Shown: positions 44,188 through 55,752 of the stretch, in pieces | How the letters are laid out: every line of letters starts with the position of its first letter | Numbering within the stretch: the stretch's first letter is position 1 | Origin: Robiginitomaculum sp. | GTDB taxonomy: Bacteria > Pseudomonadota > Alphaproteobacteria > Caulobacterales > Maricaulaceae | Length of the DNA: 64,000 nt | Direction of reading: 5' to 3' | Assembly (NCBI GenBank): GCA_021776635.1 | Contig: JAJFFN010000007.1 | Coordinates: forward strand, 1 to 64,000 | Made by a program: the position numbers and the translations under genes | Notes under the pieces: generated by a model | The model's database searches: none | The model's input: the letters and a program-made list of their open reading frames with translations, nothing else | What the model was told of the DNA's origin: nothing

Positions 44188-45540
44188 TCAATGATGCACG
44201 GCCTGCATAGGTGCTTTTTTCAACGTAACAAATAATGCGATTGCACCGGAGAGAATATTCGCACTGGCCATACCCAAATATGCGCCAGTCATGCCGAATA
44301 ATTGCACACCTAACCAGATAAATGGAACGAACATAAAGATTGAACGAATTACCGTAAAAATAAGTCCAAATTTTGGGCGACCAAGCGCATTGAGACCCGC
44401 AGCGGCTACAAACACAGTGCCATATCCAGCAAATGTCACTGGGACTATCCAGAAATATGGGGTAGCAAACGCTATGACCTGCGGGTCATTAGTAAAAATT
44501 TGCGGAATAATATTTGCAAGCAATCCAAGAAATAAGCCAATAAAAGCCCCCCACACAAAGCATATTTTAAAGCAATACACGAAGGTTTCTCTAACACGGT
44601 CAGTTAAATCTGCCCCACCGTTCTGTCCAGTTACAGCACCAATACAAGCCGACAAAGCATAGAGCATTGTAAGTGCAAGCATACCCACACGACTAACTAC
44701 TGTGAAAGCTGCAACTTCTGTCGTCCCAAGGCTGTAAGCAATAATTGCTGTACTGATTATGCCAGCAAATGGCACGATAACATTTGTCCAAATAGCAGGA
44801 AAGCCCACCCTCAAAATTTTGAACCAGTTAGCCAGAATTTTATTAATACTAAGTCCCGTGAATTTTGCAGCACGGCGATAAAAGAATACAATAAACAAAC
44901 CAAATATAGCAGCCAGACCATTTGCAAATAATGTAGCCAGTGCTGCGCCTTGAACTTCCAACCGCGGAAAAGGCCCTATGCCGAAGATCAAAAATGGATC
45001 AATGATTATGTTAAGAATAGCACCACTAATCATGATAGTACTGGGCAAAATCGCTTCTCCGCCTGCCCGCAACACATTATTGGTAATCATTGCCAAACCC
45101 ATTACGATGAGTGCTGGCAAGCCGTATTTTAGATAATTGATGGCAAGAGGTTTGATCTCTGCTGTGACACCCATTAATTCTAATGTTGCGGACATAACTA
45201 GTATTCCGAGGAAACATATTATCGTCATAACAATCAATGTCAGTAGAACAGCGCTCGCGCCAAGTGCATTGGCTTGCTTGCTGTCTTTACGACCAATTGC
45301 CCTTGAAATTGCAGATAATGTACCTGCGCCCAAACCGATGTTAACACTATTCCCAAAGAATATAATTGGAAAACAAAAGCCTACTGCAGCCAAAGCATTT
45401 GTAGATAAATGACCTAAATAAATTGTGTCAACAATTCCCGCCGACATCAACGCTACTATAGCGAGCCAAAAAGGTCCGAGCATTCGCAGTACATGCTGGG
45501 GAATTAAACCTTTAGTTAAATCTATGGACTTCTTTGCCAT
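44188..45540 (-). CDS. MATE-family multidrug/toxin efflux protein
   Basis: 450 residues with about 12 membrane segments in two related halves, beginning with the MATE-type FWLAIVALMSAGIVDTIYLG and NALAAVGFCFPIIFFGNSV. Such antiporters export organic cations or drugs with sodium or protons. The ATG abuts the stop of the malic enzyme gene with no space, so they share a transcript. The substrate is not evident. Confidence 0.88.
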   Translation of the reverse strand: MAKKSIDLTKGLIPQHVLRMLGPFWLAIVALMSAGIVDTIYLGHLSTNALAAVGFCFPIIFFGNSVNIGLGAGTLSAISRAIGRKDSKQANALGASAVLLTLIVMTIICFLGILVMSATLELMGVTAEIKPLAINYLKYGLPALIVMGLAMITNNVLRAGGEAILPSTIMISGAILNIIIDPFLIFGIGPFPRLEVQGAALATLFANGLAAIFGLFIVFFYRRAAKFTGLSINKILANWFKILRVGFPAIWTNVIVPFAGIISTAIIAYSLGTTEVAAFTVVSRVGMLALTMLYALSACIGAVTGQNGGADLTDRVRETFVYCFKICFVWGAFIGLFLGLLANIIPQIFTNDPQVIAFATPYFWIVPVTFAGYGTVFVAAAGLNALGRPKFGLIFTVIRSIFMFVPFIWLGVQLFGMTGAYLGMASANILSGAIALFVTLKKAPMQAVHH

Positions 45541-47829
45541 CTAGTTATTTTCTTTTTCCTTTTGCGACAAAGACATATATGCGGCCAGAGCTGCCATACG
45601 GGTTATTTCAGACGCAGGCGCTCCGAGCGAACATATTTGCACAGGCTTTTCAAGTCCGGTGAGAAACGGCCCAAGGACTGTACTATTACTTACCGATTTT
45701 AGCAATTTAGTAGAGATACTGGCCGAATGAATGGCGGGCATAACAAGCACATTAGCTGCGCCTCCAAGGCGCGAGAAAGGATAAGTCAAACCATGGTTTG
45801 GATTGAGCGCTACATCAGCAGCTACATCGCCTTCATAATCAAAACCCACATCCCGTCCATCTAGTATCTCAACGGCATCACGGACTTTTTGCATGCGATC
45901 GCCTGGAGGATTTCCAAAAGTCGAGTATGAAATCAGAGCCACACGCGGCGTATACCCGAATGATCTCGCAAATCGAGCGGAACTTTGCGCAATATCGGCC
46001 AGTTCTTCAGCGTCAGGGAACTCGGTAATACTGGTATCGGAAATAAATAAGGTTTGATTTTTATTGACAACAATTGAAACACCCATAGTCCGGCGCTCTT
46101 TGGAGAATTTTAGCACACGCCGAACATCACGCAGAGCAATATCATAGGTACGGGTTACCCCCGTAACCATACCGTCCGCCAGTCCAAAATTCAACAAGAG
46201 AGCGGAAAACACATTGCGGTCATTATTGACCATACGCTGTACATCACGGCGCAGGAAGCCACGCCTTTGCAGGCGTTTGTATAGATATTCCGCAAACTCG
46301 GCATTGCGGTCGAACAGGCGCGCATTGAGAATTTCCAAACTTCCGTCATCTTCTATCCCCAGCACTTCCATATTACCTTTAATTGGTTTTTCACGGCCAA
46401 TGAGAATAGCCTTGCCCATGCCGCGCTGCTGGAAAGATTGGGCGGCGCGGATAACTGCGGGTTCCTCGCCCTCGGCAAAGACTATTGTACGTGGATTGTC
46501 GACCACAGTTGCACTAATGCCTTGCAGGAGCGCAGCCGTTGGATCTTGGCGCTGGGCAAGTGCAGCGGAGTAAGCTTCCATGTCGTCGATAGGCTTGCGG
46601 GCTACACCTGTGTCCATAGCCGCTTGAGCGACGGCGGGCGGAATGCGCGAAATTAAGCGCGGGTCAAACGTTGCAGGTATGATATAATCGGGTCCGTATT
46701 GCGGACGTTTACCGTGATAAGCGGCGGCCACTTCTTCGGGGACATCTTCGCGGGTCAATTCGGCCACAGCTTTAGCGCAAGCCAGTTTCATTTCCTCATT
46801 CACATTACGGGCACGCACATCCAAGGCACCGCGGAAAATATAGGGGAAGCCGAGCACATTATTGACTTGATTAGGGTAATCACTACGTCCTGTTGCGATA
46901 ATGGCATCGCTGCGAACTTCTTTAATCTCTTCGGGGGTTATTTCCGGCGTAGGATTAGCCATGACGAATATTATAGGATTGTCCGCCATATCGGCAACCA
47001 TTTGCTTCGTCATAGCACCGGGTACTGATAAGCCCAAAAATACATCCGCACCCTTTATTGCTTCTTCTCTTGTGCGTATATCAGTTTTGATTGCATGCGG
47101 TGCTTTCCATTGATCTACATCATCACGCCCTTGATAGATTACTCCCTTTCCATCCAGAGCAATCGCATTTTCGTCTTTGACGCCAAGGCTTTTGATCAAC
47201 GATAGGACGGAGATACCCGCTGCCCCTGCCCCTGATAAAACGACTTTAATATCTTCAAACTTTCGTCCCGTCAGTTCACAAGCATTAATCAAACCAGCCG
47301 TCGCGATAATCGCCGTACCGTGTTGGTCATCATGAAAGACAGGAATATCCAATTTATCGCGTAAAGTCTGCTCAATGATATAGCATTCCGGTGAGCCAAT
47401 ATCTTCGAGATTAATCCCGCCAAATGTGTTGCCAAAACGTTTGACACATTCAATGAATGCCTGCGGTTCTTCTTCTTCGACCTCGATATCAAAACTATCA
47501 ATATCGGCAAACCGTTTAAACAAAACCGACTTGCCCTCCATAACAGGTTTAGAGGCCATTGCGCCTAAATTACCCATGCCTAAAATAGCAGTCCCATTTG
47601 AGATTACTGCAACCATATTGCCCTTAGACGTATAATCATAAACGCTTTCTGGATCATCAGCGATAGCTTGAACTGGGATGGCTACACCGGGAGAATAGGC
47701 CAAGGACAAGTCACGCTGAGTTGCCATCGGCTTTGTCGGTGCCATAGCAAGCTTGCCTGAAGTGGGCTTTGAATGAAAATCAAGGGCTTGTTTATCAGTA
47801 ATGTATTTACTTGAAGAATTTTGTGACAT
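45541..47829 (-). CDS. maeB: NADP-dependent malic enzyme with phosphotransacetylase-like domain
   Basis: 762 residues, the usual MaeB layout: malic enzyme catalytic and NADP domains (about 1-430; LAYSPGVAIPVQAI, PVFHDDQHGTAIIATAGLIN, VVLSGAGAAGISVL) and a C-terminal phosphotransacetylase-like regulatory domain (about 440-760; TRTYDIALRDVRRVL). It decarboxylates malate to pyruvate in the cytosol; the PTA part usually mediates acetyl-CoA control. The MATE gene follows directly. Confidence 0.95.
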   Translation of the reverse strand: MSQNSSSKYITDKQALDFHSKPTSGKLAMAPTKPMATQRDLSLAYSPGVAIPVQAIADDPESVYDYTSKGNMVAVISNGTAILGMGNLGAMASKPVMEGKSVLFKRFADIDSFDIEVEEEEPQAFIECVKRFGNTFGGINLEDIGSPECYIIEQTLRDKLDIPVFHDDQHGTAIIATAGLINACELTGRKFEDIKVVLSGAGAAGISVLSLIKSLGVKDENAIALDGKGVIYQGRDDVDQWKAPHAIKTDIRTREEAIKGADVFLGLSVPGAMTKQMVADMADNPIIFVMANPTPEITPEEIKEVRSDAIIATGRSDYPNQVNNVLGFPYIFRGALDVRARNVNEEMKLACAKAVAELTREDVPEEVAAAYHGKRPQYGPDYIIPATFDPRLISRIPPAVAQAAMDTGVARKPIDDMEAYSAALAQRQDPTAALLQGISATVVDNPRTIVFAEGEEPAVIRAAQSFQQRGMGKAILIGREKPIKGNMEVLGIEDDGSLEILNARLFDRNAEFAEYLYKRLQRRGFLRRDVQRMVNNDRNVFSALLLNFGLADGMVTGVTRTYDIALRDVRRVLKFSKERRTMGVSIVVNKNQTLFISDTSITEFPDAEELADIAQSSARFARSFGYTPRVALISYSTFGNPPGDRMQKVRDAVEILDGRDVGFDYEGDVAADVALNPNHGLTYPFSRLGGAANVLVMPAIHSASISTKLLKSVSNSTVLGPFLTGLEKPVQICSLGAPASEITRMAALAAYMSLSQKEKENN

Positions 47830-47942
47830 TTGTTCTCTCAGTTTTGCAATGTAATGAATGTCCTAACCCTATTTTACGCGTTTGAATAGGTAAGAACGAG
47901 TATATCACACCAATAATATTACATACTGTAGTGATGATATTT

Positions 47943-47968
47943 TGTGCAAATCATCGATTATTTGCACA
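47943..47968. promoter_or_regulatory. Perfect 9-bp inverted repeat before glnB and maeB
   Basis: TGTGCAAAT-N8-ATTTGCACA in the 249-bp divergent region, about 110 bp from each gene. The TGC...GCA ends recall NtrC-like sites but the centre does not match well, and I see no sigma-54 promoter. A second weaker palindrome (AAATTTCGC with GCGAAAATTT) lies at 47995-48021. Likely operator, protein unknown. Confidence 0.5.
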
Positions 47969-48066
47969 TTTATTCAGCATTTTTATAATATTTCAAATTT
48001 CGCGTAATCCAGCGAAAATTTTCTCTAGGCAGGTGGTTTATTTCCAATATTTTGTCACGTTAATAA

Positions 48067-48417
<351 letters not shown>

Positions 48418-48455
48418 TTTATTACACATTTAGCACAAAGAAAAACGAGGAAATT

Positions 48456-49859
48456 ATGTCAGAGAAAATTTTAAAAAAAATAAAAGATGAAAACATCGGT
48501 TATGTCGATTTACGATTTTCTGATGTTCGCGGAAAAATGCATCATGTCACCTTTGATGCCAGCATGGTTGACGAAGACTTATTCGAAGACGGAACCATGT
48601 TTGATGGATCATCAATAGATGGTTGGAAAACCATTGATGCTAGTGACATGGTATTAATGCCTGACCCTGAAACGGCAGATATTGACCCCTTTTATCAGCA
48701 AGACACCATGACTATTTTTTGTGATGTCTTAGAACCAGATACAGGTGAAGCCTATAACCGCGATCCGCGTAGTACTTGCAAGGCGGCTGAAACCTATATC
48801 AAAACGGCTGGCGTTGGTGATAAGGTATATTTCGGCCCAGAAGCAGAATTTTTTGTATTTGATGATGCCCGATGGGACACAAGCCAAAACAATACGAGCT
48901 ATAGTCTCGATTCGGTAGACGCTCCGTATAATTCGAATACACAATATAACGGCGGCAATATGGGCCATCGCCCTGGGCCAAAAGGTGGTTATTTCCCTGT
49001 GCCGCCTGTTGACCACGATCAAGATATGCGTACAGAAATGCTAGCCGTCATGACAGAACTCGGATTGCAACCAGAGAAGCATCACCATGAAGTGGCACCT
49101 TCGCAACACGAGCTTGGAATGAAATTTGCCACCCTCTTGACTATGGGTGACCGGATGCAGCTTTATAAATACATTGTCCACAATGTTGCCCATGCTTATG
49201 GCAAAACGGCTACTTTTATGCCCAAACCTATCCATGAAGACAATGGAACCGGCATGCACGTACACCAATCTATCTGGAAGGATGGCAAACCCTTATTTGC
49301 GGGGGATGAATATGCAGGATTGTCTAAATCCTGCCTGTATTATATAGGTGGCATTATTAAGCATGCCAAAGCAATCAATGCTTTTGCCAATTCATCAACC
49401 AACTCTTATAAACGCCTCGTTCCTGGTTTTGAGGCTCCAGTCATGTTGGCTTATTCTGCCAGAAACCGGTCTGCATCGGTTAGGATTCCGTGGTGCGCAT
49501 CCCCGAATGGAAAGCGCTTGGAAGTTCGTTTCCCTGATCCAGCTGGCAACCCTTATTTGACCTATACCGCACTTCTAATGGCTGGTCTTGACGGCATTAA
49601 GAACAAAATTCATCCTGGCGACCCAATGGATAAAGATCTGTATGACCTCCCGCCTCAAGAAGCCGCCAATATTCCTCAAGTGTGTGGCTCTTTGCGTGAG
49701 GCACTCGAAAACCTCGACTCTGATCGCGAATTCTTAAAGGCTGGTGGTGTTTTTGATGATGACCAAATTGATGCTTATATAGAGCTAAAAATGCAAGAAG
49801 TACATCGCCTAGCAATGCATCCGCATCCAGTCGAATTTGATATGTATTATAGTTGTTAA
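48456..49859 (+). CDS. glnA: Glutamine synthetase, type I
   Basis: 467 residues. Conserved features include the N-terminal [11 protein letters not shown], the metal and ATP site [10 protein letters not shown], the [16 protein letters not shown] segment and Tyr396 in LYDLPPQEA, the adenylylation site. It makes glutamine from glutamate, ammonia and ATP. AACGAGG precedes the ATG. It is second in the glnBA operon, and a strong hairpin terminator follows. Confidence 0.98.
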   Translation: MSEKILKKIKDENIGYVDLRFSDVRGKMHHVTFDASMVDEDLFEDGTMFDGSSIDGWKTIDASDMVLMPDPETADIDPFYQQDTMTIFCDVLEPDTGEAYNRDPRSTCKAAETYIKTAGVGDKVYFGPEAEFFVFDDARWDTSQNNTSYSLDSVDAPYNSNTQYNGGNMGHRPGPKGGYFPVPPVDHDQDMRTEMLAVMTELGLQPEKHHHEVAPSQHELGMKFATLLTMGDRMQLYKYIVHNVAHAYGKTATFMPKPIHEDNGTGMHVHQSIWKDGKPLFAGDEYAGLSKSCLYYIGGIIKHAKAINAFANSSTNSYKRLVPGFEAPVMLAYSARNRSASVRIPWCASPNGKRLEVRFPDPAGNPYLTYTALLMAGLDGIKNKIHPGDPMDKDLYDLPPQEAANIPQVCGSLREALENLDSDREFLKAGGVFDDDQIDAYIELKMQEVHRLAMHPHPVEFDMYYSC

Positions 49860-49876
49860 TTGCCGACTACATAAAT

Positions 49877-49917
49877 AAAACCCAGACGGTTTATGACCAT
49901 CTGGGTTTTACTTTTTT
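49877..49917. terminator. Terminator between convergent glnA and typA
   Basis: AAAACCCAGACGG pairs with CCATCTGGGTTTT around TTTATGA, with a T run downstream for glnA and an A/T-rich start that serves typA on the other strand. Confidence 0.85.
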
Positions 49918-49924
49918 AATGATT

Positions 49925-51775
49925 TTACTGAATCTCGCCTGCTTTACGCGCTTGCTTTTTGCGTTCGTGCTCAAGCAGATAACGTTTGCGAATACGAATG
50001 CTTTGTGGGGTGACTTCTACCAGTTCGTCGTCATTGATAAATTCCAAAGCGTATTCCAAAGTCACGTCAATAGGCGTGGTCAAAACGACGGCTTCATCTG
50101 TACCAGAAGCACGTACATTTGTAAGCTGCTTACCTTTTATCGGGTTTACAACGAGATCGTTATCACGGGCATGGATTCCTATGACCAGACCTTCATAGAC
50201 AGGCGCTTGATGACCAACCATCATTTGTCCACGTTCTTGCAGGTTGAATAATGCGAAGGCCACGGCTGTTCCCGTGTGTTTGGAAATTAACACGCCCTTG
50301 GCGCGACGGCCAATCGTACCGCCTACACGCGGTGAATATTTATCAAAGACATGATACATCAGGCCAGAACCAGAAGTGGTCGTTAAAAAATCGGACCTAA
50401 AACCAATGAGGCCACGCGTCGGAATTTCGTAATCCAGACGAACCCTACCCTTACCGTCTGGCACCATGTCTTTCAGCAAGCCTTTTCGGACACCCAGTTT
50501 CTCCATAACAGCTCCTTGATGATCGGCTTCTACGTCAACCGTCAAAACTTCCCAAGGCTCACAAAGAACATTATCTATGGTTTTATTAATCACTTGCGGG
50601 CGGGAAATCGCCAATTCATACCCTTCGCGGCGCATGTTTTCTATCAGGATAGACAGATGTAATTCCCCGCGACCAGAGACCTTAAATTTATCAGGATCGT
50701 CGAGCGGCTGTACGCGAAGTGCAACATTGTGAATCAGTTCTTTTTGTAAGCGATCACCAATGTTTCGGGACGTCACATATTTACCTTCCCGGCCCGCGAA
50801 CGGACTATTATTTACTTGAAACGTCATAGATATAGTTGGCTCATCTACGGTTAATGCTGGTAATTGTTCAATTTTTGTAGGGTCACATACACAATCTGAA
50901 ATCCCTAGACGGTCAATACCTGTAAAACAGGCAATATCCCCTGCATATACTGCATCCATTTCAATCCGCTCTAGCCCCATGAATCCATACGGTTGTAGTA
51001 CCTTTGCTTTGCGGGTAATGCCATCAGGTGCCACGACCATAACATTTTGTCCGCGTTTAATGGATCCACGTAGCACCCGACCAATACCTATTACACCTGT
51101 ATAGGACGAATAATCCAATGCGCTTATTTGCAAAAGTAGAGGCCCATCAGAATTAACATCCGGTACCGGTGTATGGGTAACAATTGCTTGGAAGAGTGGT
51201 GCCATATCCGCGCCTTCGGTTTCGCTGTCATCACTTGCCCAACCATTTAGAGCAGATGCATAAACTACCGGAAAGTCCATTTGTTCATCATTCGCACCAA
51301 GGCGATCAAATAAATCAAACGTTTGATCAACCACCCAATCTGGCCTAGCCCCAACACGGTCAATTTTATTGACAACAACAATTGGCTTTAAACCTTGCTC
51401 TAAAGCTTTTTTGGTAACAAAACTCGTTTGGGGCATAGGGCCTTCAACTGCATCGACCAATAACACGACGCTGTCGACCATAGACAGTACGCGTTCAACT
51501 TCACCGCCGAAATCCGCGTGCCCAGGTGTATCGACTATATTAATGCGCCATTCTGTCCCTTCTTGGTCTGTCCAAGCTATGGCCGTGTTTTTAGCCAATA
51601 TCGTAATGCCGCGTTCTTTTTCGATATCGCCTGAGTCCATGACGCGCTCTGCCTGTTCACCGCGCTCATCCAACGTACCCGATTGGCGCAAGAGTTTATC
51701 TACCAGTGTAGTCTTGCCGTGGTCAACATGGGCTACGATCGCTACATTTCGCAGCGTTTTAATACGATCAGTCAT
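49925..51775 (-). CDS. typA: Ribosome-associated GTPase TypA/BipA
   Basis: 616 residues. GTPase motifs [10 protein letters not shown] (G1), [16 protein letters not shown] (G3) and VVNKIDR (G4) are intact. The BipA-specific C-terminal domain is seen in [16 protein letters not shown] and [20 protein letters not shown]. It is an EF-G-like translational GTPase used in stress and in ribosome assembly. Full length, 67 bp from the neighbouring marR gene. Confidence 0.97.
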   Translation of the reverse strand: MTDRIKTLRNVAIVAHVDHGKTTLVDKLLRQSGTLDERGEQAERVMDSGDIEKERGITILAKNTAIAWTDQEGTEWRINIVDTPGHADFGGEVERVLSMVDSVVLLVDAVEGPMPQTSFVTKKALEQGLKPIVVVNKIDRVGARPDWVVDQTFDLFDRLGANDEQMDFPVVYASALNGWASDDSETEGADMAPLFQAIVTHTPVPDVNSDGPLLLQISALDYSSYTGVIGIGRVLRGSIKRGQNVMVVAPDGITRKAKVLQPYGFMGLERIEMDAVYAGDIACFTGIDRLGISDCVCDPTKIEQLPALTVDEPTISMTFQVNNSPFAGREGKYVTSRNIGDRLQKELIHNVALRVQPLDDPDKFKVSGRGELHLSILIENMRREGYELAISRPQVINKTIDNVLCEPWEVLTVDVEADHQGAVMEKLGVRKGLLKDMVPDGKGRVRLDYEIPTRGLIGFRSDFLTTTSGSGLMYHVFDKYSPRVGGTIGRRAKGVLISKHTGTAVAFALFNLQERGQMMVGHQAPVYEGLVIGIHARDNDLVVNPIKGKQLTNVRASGTDEAVVLTTPIDVTLEYALEFINDDELVEVTPQSIRIRKRYLLEHERKKQARKAGEIQ

Positions 51776-51841
51776 AATAGGAATACCGTTTTTAAATCAA
51801 ATTTGGCTCCCTTTAGGCGGTATTATCCTAAAGTTCCAGAG

Positions 51842-52282
51842 TTATTTACCGCTTTGTACTTCGGTAAATTTATCTAAGAAAGAAATAAGTTTGTTCATGT
51901 CCGAACGAGAAAACATTTCTTTCATTGTTTTTTCTTGACAAAGGACATCTGGGATAATCTTGGCAAAGAGATTTGAACCCGCACCGCTAAGCGACAAAGA
52001 TGCAGATCGCCCGTCTTGTTCATTTATACTGCGTACAACTAGATTGCGGTCTAGCATTTTCCCAACAGCTCGGCTCACCGTGGTCTTATCCATTCCCGTT
52101 TTATCGGCAACCATTTGTGCAGTCATTTCTTGTGAACTTGCAAGAACGGCCATTACGCGCCATTGGGTGCGGCTAAGGTTAAAGGGTGTATAAATTTTGG
52201 AAATATTTTTTGATACTGTGTTTGCTGCAATCGACAAACGATAAGGTAAAAATTCTTCGAGATGAAAATCAAATTTAGTCAT
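51842..52282 (-). CDS. MarR-family transcriptional regulator
   Basis: 146 residues with a winged helix: [20 protein letters not shown] followed by a wing ending [19 protein letters not shown]. Small dimeric MarR proteins sense aromatic or phenolic ligands or oxidants and usually repress neighbouring genes. The divergent GNAT gene is the nearest candidate target. Ligand unknown. Confidence 0.88.
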   Translation of the reverse strand: MTKFDFHLEEFLPYRLSIAANTVSKNISKIYTPFNLSRTQWRVMAVLASSQEMTAQMVADKTGMDKTTVSRAVGKMLDRNLVVRSINEQDGRSASLSLSGAGSNLFAKIIPDVLCQEKTMKEMFSRSDMNKLISFLDKFTEVQSGK

Positions 52283-52409
52283 ACTTGGTATTAAACACCA
52301 ATACCTTGATTATAAAGCAAAAATATTTTGTCCGTTTTTTTTCGGTATTGGGCATTACCAAACTTTATTATGTTCTTTGTATTTACTTGTACTTATATAA
52401 AAAGACACA

Positions 52410-52865
52410 ATGAAAGATTTTATAGTTCGAGAGTTTATTCACCAAGATATACCGCAACTCTTAGAGATGATGCGCGCATTAGCGACGTTTGAAGGTTATA
52501 TTGAGGATTTTGTTGTGGATGAGCAGACTTTGACCGAATGGGGTCTTGGCAAAAACCCTAAATTCCATGTGTTCGTCGCAGAACAGAATAGCGAATTACT
52601 CGCTTATGCTGCCTGTTACGAAATTCCTTTTACAATGGATAGCCGCCCAACTCTCGTCCTTAAGGAAATGTATGCTTTGCCAAAGGCACGCGGGACAGGT
52701 GCCGCCGCAGCTACATTGCAAGCGGTCATTGGTAAAGCAAATTCTATTGGAGCTGGGCGCATCAATTGGTTGGTCCTCCCTGATAATGAACGTGCCAAGA
52801 ATTTTTATACTAAGCATGGTGGTAAACAGGATACAAATTGGCATCAGTGGCATATTCTCCTATAG
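52410..52865 (+). CDS. GNAT-family N-acetyltransferase
   Basis: 151 residues, single GNAT domain. The acetyl-CoA loop is seen as KEMYALPKARGTGAAAATLQ and the final strand as NERAKNFYTKHGGKQD. The substrate (amine or protein N-terminus) cannot be read from sequence. Divergent from marR. Confidence 0.85.
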   Translation: MKDFIVREFIHQDIPQLLEMMRALATFEGYIEDFVVDEQTLTEWGLGKNPKFHVFVAEQNSELLAYAACYEIPFTMDSRPTLVLKEMYALPKARGTGAAAATLQAVIGKANSIGAGRINWLVLPDNERAKNFYTKHGGKQDTNWHQWHILL

Positions 52866-52963
52866 CGCACATCACATTATTGGACAATTACGCACAATCG
52901 CATTTTACCTCTTCACATCACAATAAATAGGCGTAGATGTGTTTTTACAATAAGAGGCGACAT

Positions 52964-54328
52964 ATGATTAAGAGTATAAATCCAGCCACAGAGCAAATAG
53001 TGGAAACTTACGATGCGTTAAATGCCGCAGGTATAGAATCAGCTTTGACGCTTGCCAAAGCTACTTCAAAATATTGGACTAAGACGGAATTATCCACACG
53101 CGTGTCATTGGTACACGCACTGGCCGATACCCTAGAAAAAACGGCTAACACATCTGCCCTGCTCATGACTAAAGAAATGGGCAAAACAATAGCTGCTGGC
53201 AAGGCAGAGATAGATAAATGTATTAAATATTGTCGTTATACGGCGGACATGGCTCATGATTACCTTGCAGATGAAGTTGTAGAAACGCAGTACAAACAGT
53301 CATTCACTCGTCCACAACCTCTTGGTACCATTTTACTCGTTATGCCGTGGAATTTTCCGTTCTGGCAAGTAATTCGCGTAGCGGTCGCCGCAATATTAGC
53401 TGGGAACACCTGCTTGCTGAAACATGCATCCAATGTACCGGGTTGCGCTTTAGAGATTGAGAAAATTTTTATAAAATCCGGATTCCCCAAAGGTGTCTTT
53501 CAAACACTTTTGATTGCTTCAAGTGCGGTCAAATCTATCTTGGAAGATGGCCGTGTTCACGGCGCTTCAGTAACTGGTTCAGAACACGCAGGGTCGTCAG
53601 TCGCCAGTATTTGCGGCACACAAATCAAGCCTTGCGTTTTAGAACTGGGTGGCTCAGACCCCTTTATTGTTATGCCGAGCGCTAATCTGGCCGGCGCTAT
53701 AAGCCACGCTATAACTGGCCGCATGCGTAATAATGGGCAAAGCTGTATTGCCGCAAAACGATTGATCGTTCATGCCGATATCTATGATGATTTCAAGGCA
53801 GGATTTATAGCAACAATGAATGAGATAAAAATTGGCGATCCCTTAGATGAAAAAACTGGCATGGGACCTATAAGTTCAAAAAAAGCACAAATGGAAATTA
53901 CCGAAATGTTGCACTTAGTAGAACGGCAAGGGGCGGAAATTACAACAGGCACACAAAAAATACCGAAAATTGGTTATTACCTGCGCCCGAGCATCTTGGA
54001 AAATGTTCGCCCCAATATGGATATATACGACCAGGAAATATTTGGACCAGCAGCCATGTTGTTCAAAGTGAATTCAATCAACGAAGCTATAAGCTTGGCA
54101 AATGATATTCCCCTTGGCTTATCTTCCGTATTGTTTTCAAATGATGAAGCGGAGCAAAAACTAGCTATAAACGAGCTACAATCCGGCTCCACCTATATTA
54201 ACCGTTATGCCAGCTCCGATATCCGCATGCCGTTCGGCGGTACCAAACGCTCCGGCTTTGGCCGCGAAATAGCAAAACAAGGATTGCGTGAATTCACAAA
54301 CCTCAAGACGGTAATTATTGCGAATTAG
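52964..54328 (+). CDS. Aldehyde dehydrogenase, succinate-semialdehyde (Sad/GabD-like) type
   Basis: 454 residues from the ATG at 52964, with GAGG upstream; the frame from 52937 adds nine residues without support. It starts MIKSINPATEQ as in the short succinate-semialdehyde dehydrogenase group. The NAD site region MPWNFPFWQVIRVAV, the catalytic Glu in LELGGSDPF and the catalytic Cys in NGQSCIAAKR are all present. It oxidises an aldehyde, likely succinate semialdehyde, to the acid. The glutaryl-CoA dehydrogenase gene follows 56 bp later, so a shared amino-acid catabolic role is possible. Confidence 0.85.
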   Translation: MIKSINPATEQIVETYDALNAAGIESALTLAKATSKYWTKTELSTRVSLVHALADTLEKTANTSALLMTKEMGKTIAAGKAEIDKCIKYCRYTADMAHDYLADEVVETQYKQSFTRPQPLGTILLVMPWNFPFWQVIRVAVAAILAGNTCLLKHASNVPGCALEIEKIFIKSGFPKGVFQTLLIASSAVKSILEDGRVHGASVTGSEHAGSSVASICGTQIKPCVLELGGSDPFIVMPSANLAGAISHAITGRMRNNGQSCIAAKRLIVHADIYDDFKAGFIATMNEIKIGDPLDEKTGMGPISSKKAQMEITEMLHLVERQGAEITTGTQKIPKIGYYLRPSILENVRPNMDIYDQEIFGPAAMLFKVNSINEAISLANDIPLGLSSVLFSNDEAEQKLAINELQSGSTYINRYASSDIRMPFGGTKRSGFGREIAKQGLREFTNLKTVIIAN

Positions 54329-54384
54329 CACTTGCCCCAATAGCCTATTGGCGTATTTAGACTTAACAATTCAATGAGAGTATT

Positions 54385-55566
54385 ATGGCTGATAAATACG
54401 GAAAATTTAACTGGGAAGACCCGCTAAATCTGAGCGGGCTTTTATCCGAGGAAGAAACGCTGGTTATGGATACGGTGCGCAGCTATGCGACCGATAAATT
54501 GATGCCACGGATACTTGAAGCTAACCGCAATGAAACCTGCGACCCTACAATTTTTAAGGAAATGGGCGAACTTGGGTTGCTAGGCTGCACCATAGACGGT
54601 TATGGTTGCGCCGGCCTCAATTATGTTAGTTACGGGCTTGTCGCACGTGAAGTAGAACGCGTTGATAGCGGCTATCGCTCTATGATGAGTGTACAATCAT
54701 CCCTCGTCATGCATCCGATTTATACATTCGGTACCGAAGCCCAACGCGAAAAATATTTACCTAAATTGGCCACAGGAGAATGGGTGGGATGCTTTGGCTT
54801 AACGGAGCCAGACGCAGGGTCTGACCCTAGTTCTATGAAAACACGTGCAAAATCCGTCGATGGTGGGTATGTCTTAAACGGCGCAAAAATGTGGATTACC
54901 AACTCACCTATTGCAGATGTATTTGTAGTTTGGGCTAAGGATGACGACGGCGATATTCGCGGTTTCGTATTAGAAAAAGGCACGACTGGCCTGTCCTCTC
55001 CAAAAATAGAGGGTAAATTTTCACTGCGCGCGAGTATCACTGGCGAAATTGTCATGGAAGATGTGTTTGTTCCCGAGGAAAATAAATTCCCTGAAATTAA
55101 AGGATTGAAGGGTCCGTTTTCGTGCCTCAATAAAGCCCGCTTTGGCATTGCCTGGGGCTCTATGGGCGCTGCTGAATTTTGTTGGCATGCAGCACGCGGG
55201 TACACTCTCGACCGCAAACAATTCGGTAAACCATTAGCACAAACCCAGCTCATTCAAAAAAAGCTGGCGGATATGCAAACTGAGATAACTTTGGGCTTAC
55301 ACGCATGCTTGCAAGCTGGTCGATTGATGGACGCAGGCGAGCTCGGCATTGAGGCTATCTCCCTCATAAAGCGTAACAACTGCGGCAAAGCGCTCGACAT
55401 TGCCCGTACTGCCCGTGATATGCACGGCGGCAACGGCGTCGCTGACGAATTTCACATCATCCGCCATGCTATGAACCTAGAAGCCGTCAATACTTATGAG
55501 GGTACTCACGACGTTCATGCACTTATTTTAGGAAGAGCAATCACCGGTTTACAGGCCTTCTTTTAA
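54385..55566 (+). CDS. gcdH: Glutaryl-CoA dehydrogenase
   Basis: 393 residues of the acyl-CoA dehydrogenase family. The glutaryl-CoA group is indicated by GRAITG after the catalytic Glu372 in [15 protein letters not shown], and by [20 protein letters not shown] and [12 protein letters not shown]. It oxidises and decarboxylates glutaryl-CoA to crotonyl-CoA in lysine and tryptophan breakdown. A likely start is the ATG at 54385, with GAGAG 6 bp upstream. Confidence 0.93.
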   Translation: MADKYGKFNWEDPLNLSGLLSEEETLVMDTVRSYATDKLMPRILEANRNETCDPTIFKEMGELGLLGCTIDGYGCAGLNYVSYGLVAREVERVDSGYRSMMSVQSSLVMHPIYTFGTEAQREKYLPKLATGEWVGCFGLTEPDAGSDPSSMKTRAKSVDGGYVLNGAKMWITNSPIADVFVVWAKDDDGDIRGFVLEKGTTGLSSPKIEGKFSLRASITGEIVMEDVFVPEENKFPEIKGLKGPFSCLNKARFGIAWGSMGAAEFCWHAARGYTLDRKQFGKPLAQTQLIQKKLADMQTEITLGLHACLQAGRLMDAGELGIEAISLIKRNNCGKALDIARTARDMHGGNGVADEFHIIRHAMNLEAVNTYEGTHDVHALILGRAITGLQAFF

Positions 55567-55650
55567 GCAATTAAATTGGTGAAAAATAAAACTGGAATGT
55601 TTTATTGTATTTTTGAATGGGCTCGGATATAGAGCCGCAACACCCACTAT

Positions 55651-55724
55651 GGCACCATGGCGGAGTGGCTACGCAGCGGATTGCAAATCCGTGTACCCCG
55701 GTTCGATTCCGGGTGGTGCCTCCA
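55651..55724 (+). tRNA. tRNA-Cys (anticodon GCA)
   Basis: Complete cloverleaf: acceptor GGCACCA with TGGTGCC, anticodon arm CGGATTGCAAATCCG, T-arm GGTTCGATTCC, discriminator T and encoded CCA. A start-like ATG inside it is not used; the following CDS starts later. Confidence 0.97.
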
Positions 55725-55752
55725 AAATTTTCTTATAACTGGAATCCAAGTC

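Noticed and set aside
55657-55752. Longer start for the SulP transporter
   Set aside because: The added part is the translation of tRNA-Cys; the ATG at 55753 gives a normal SulP start.
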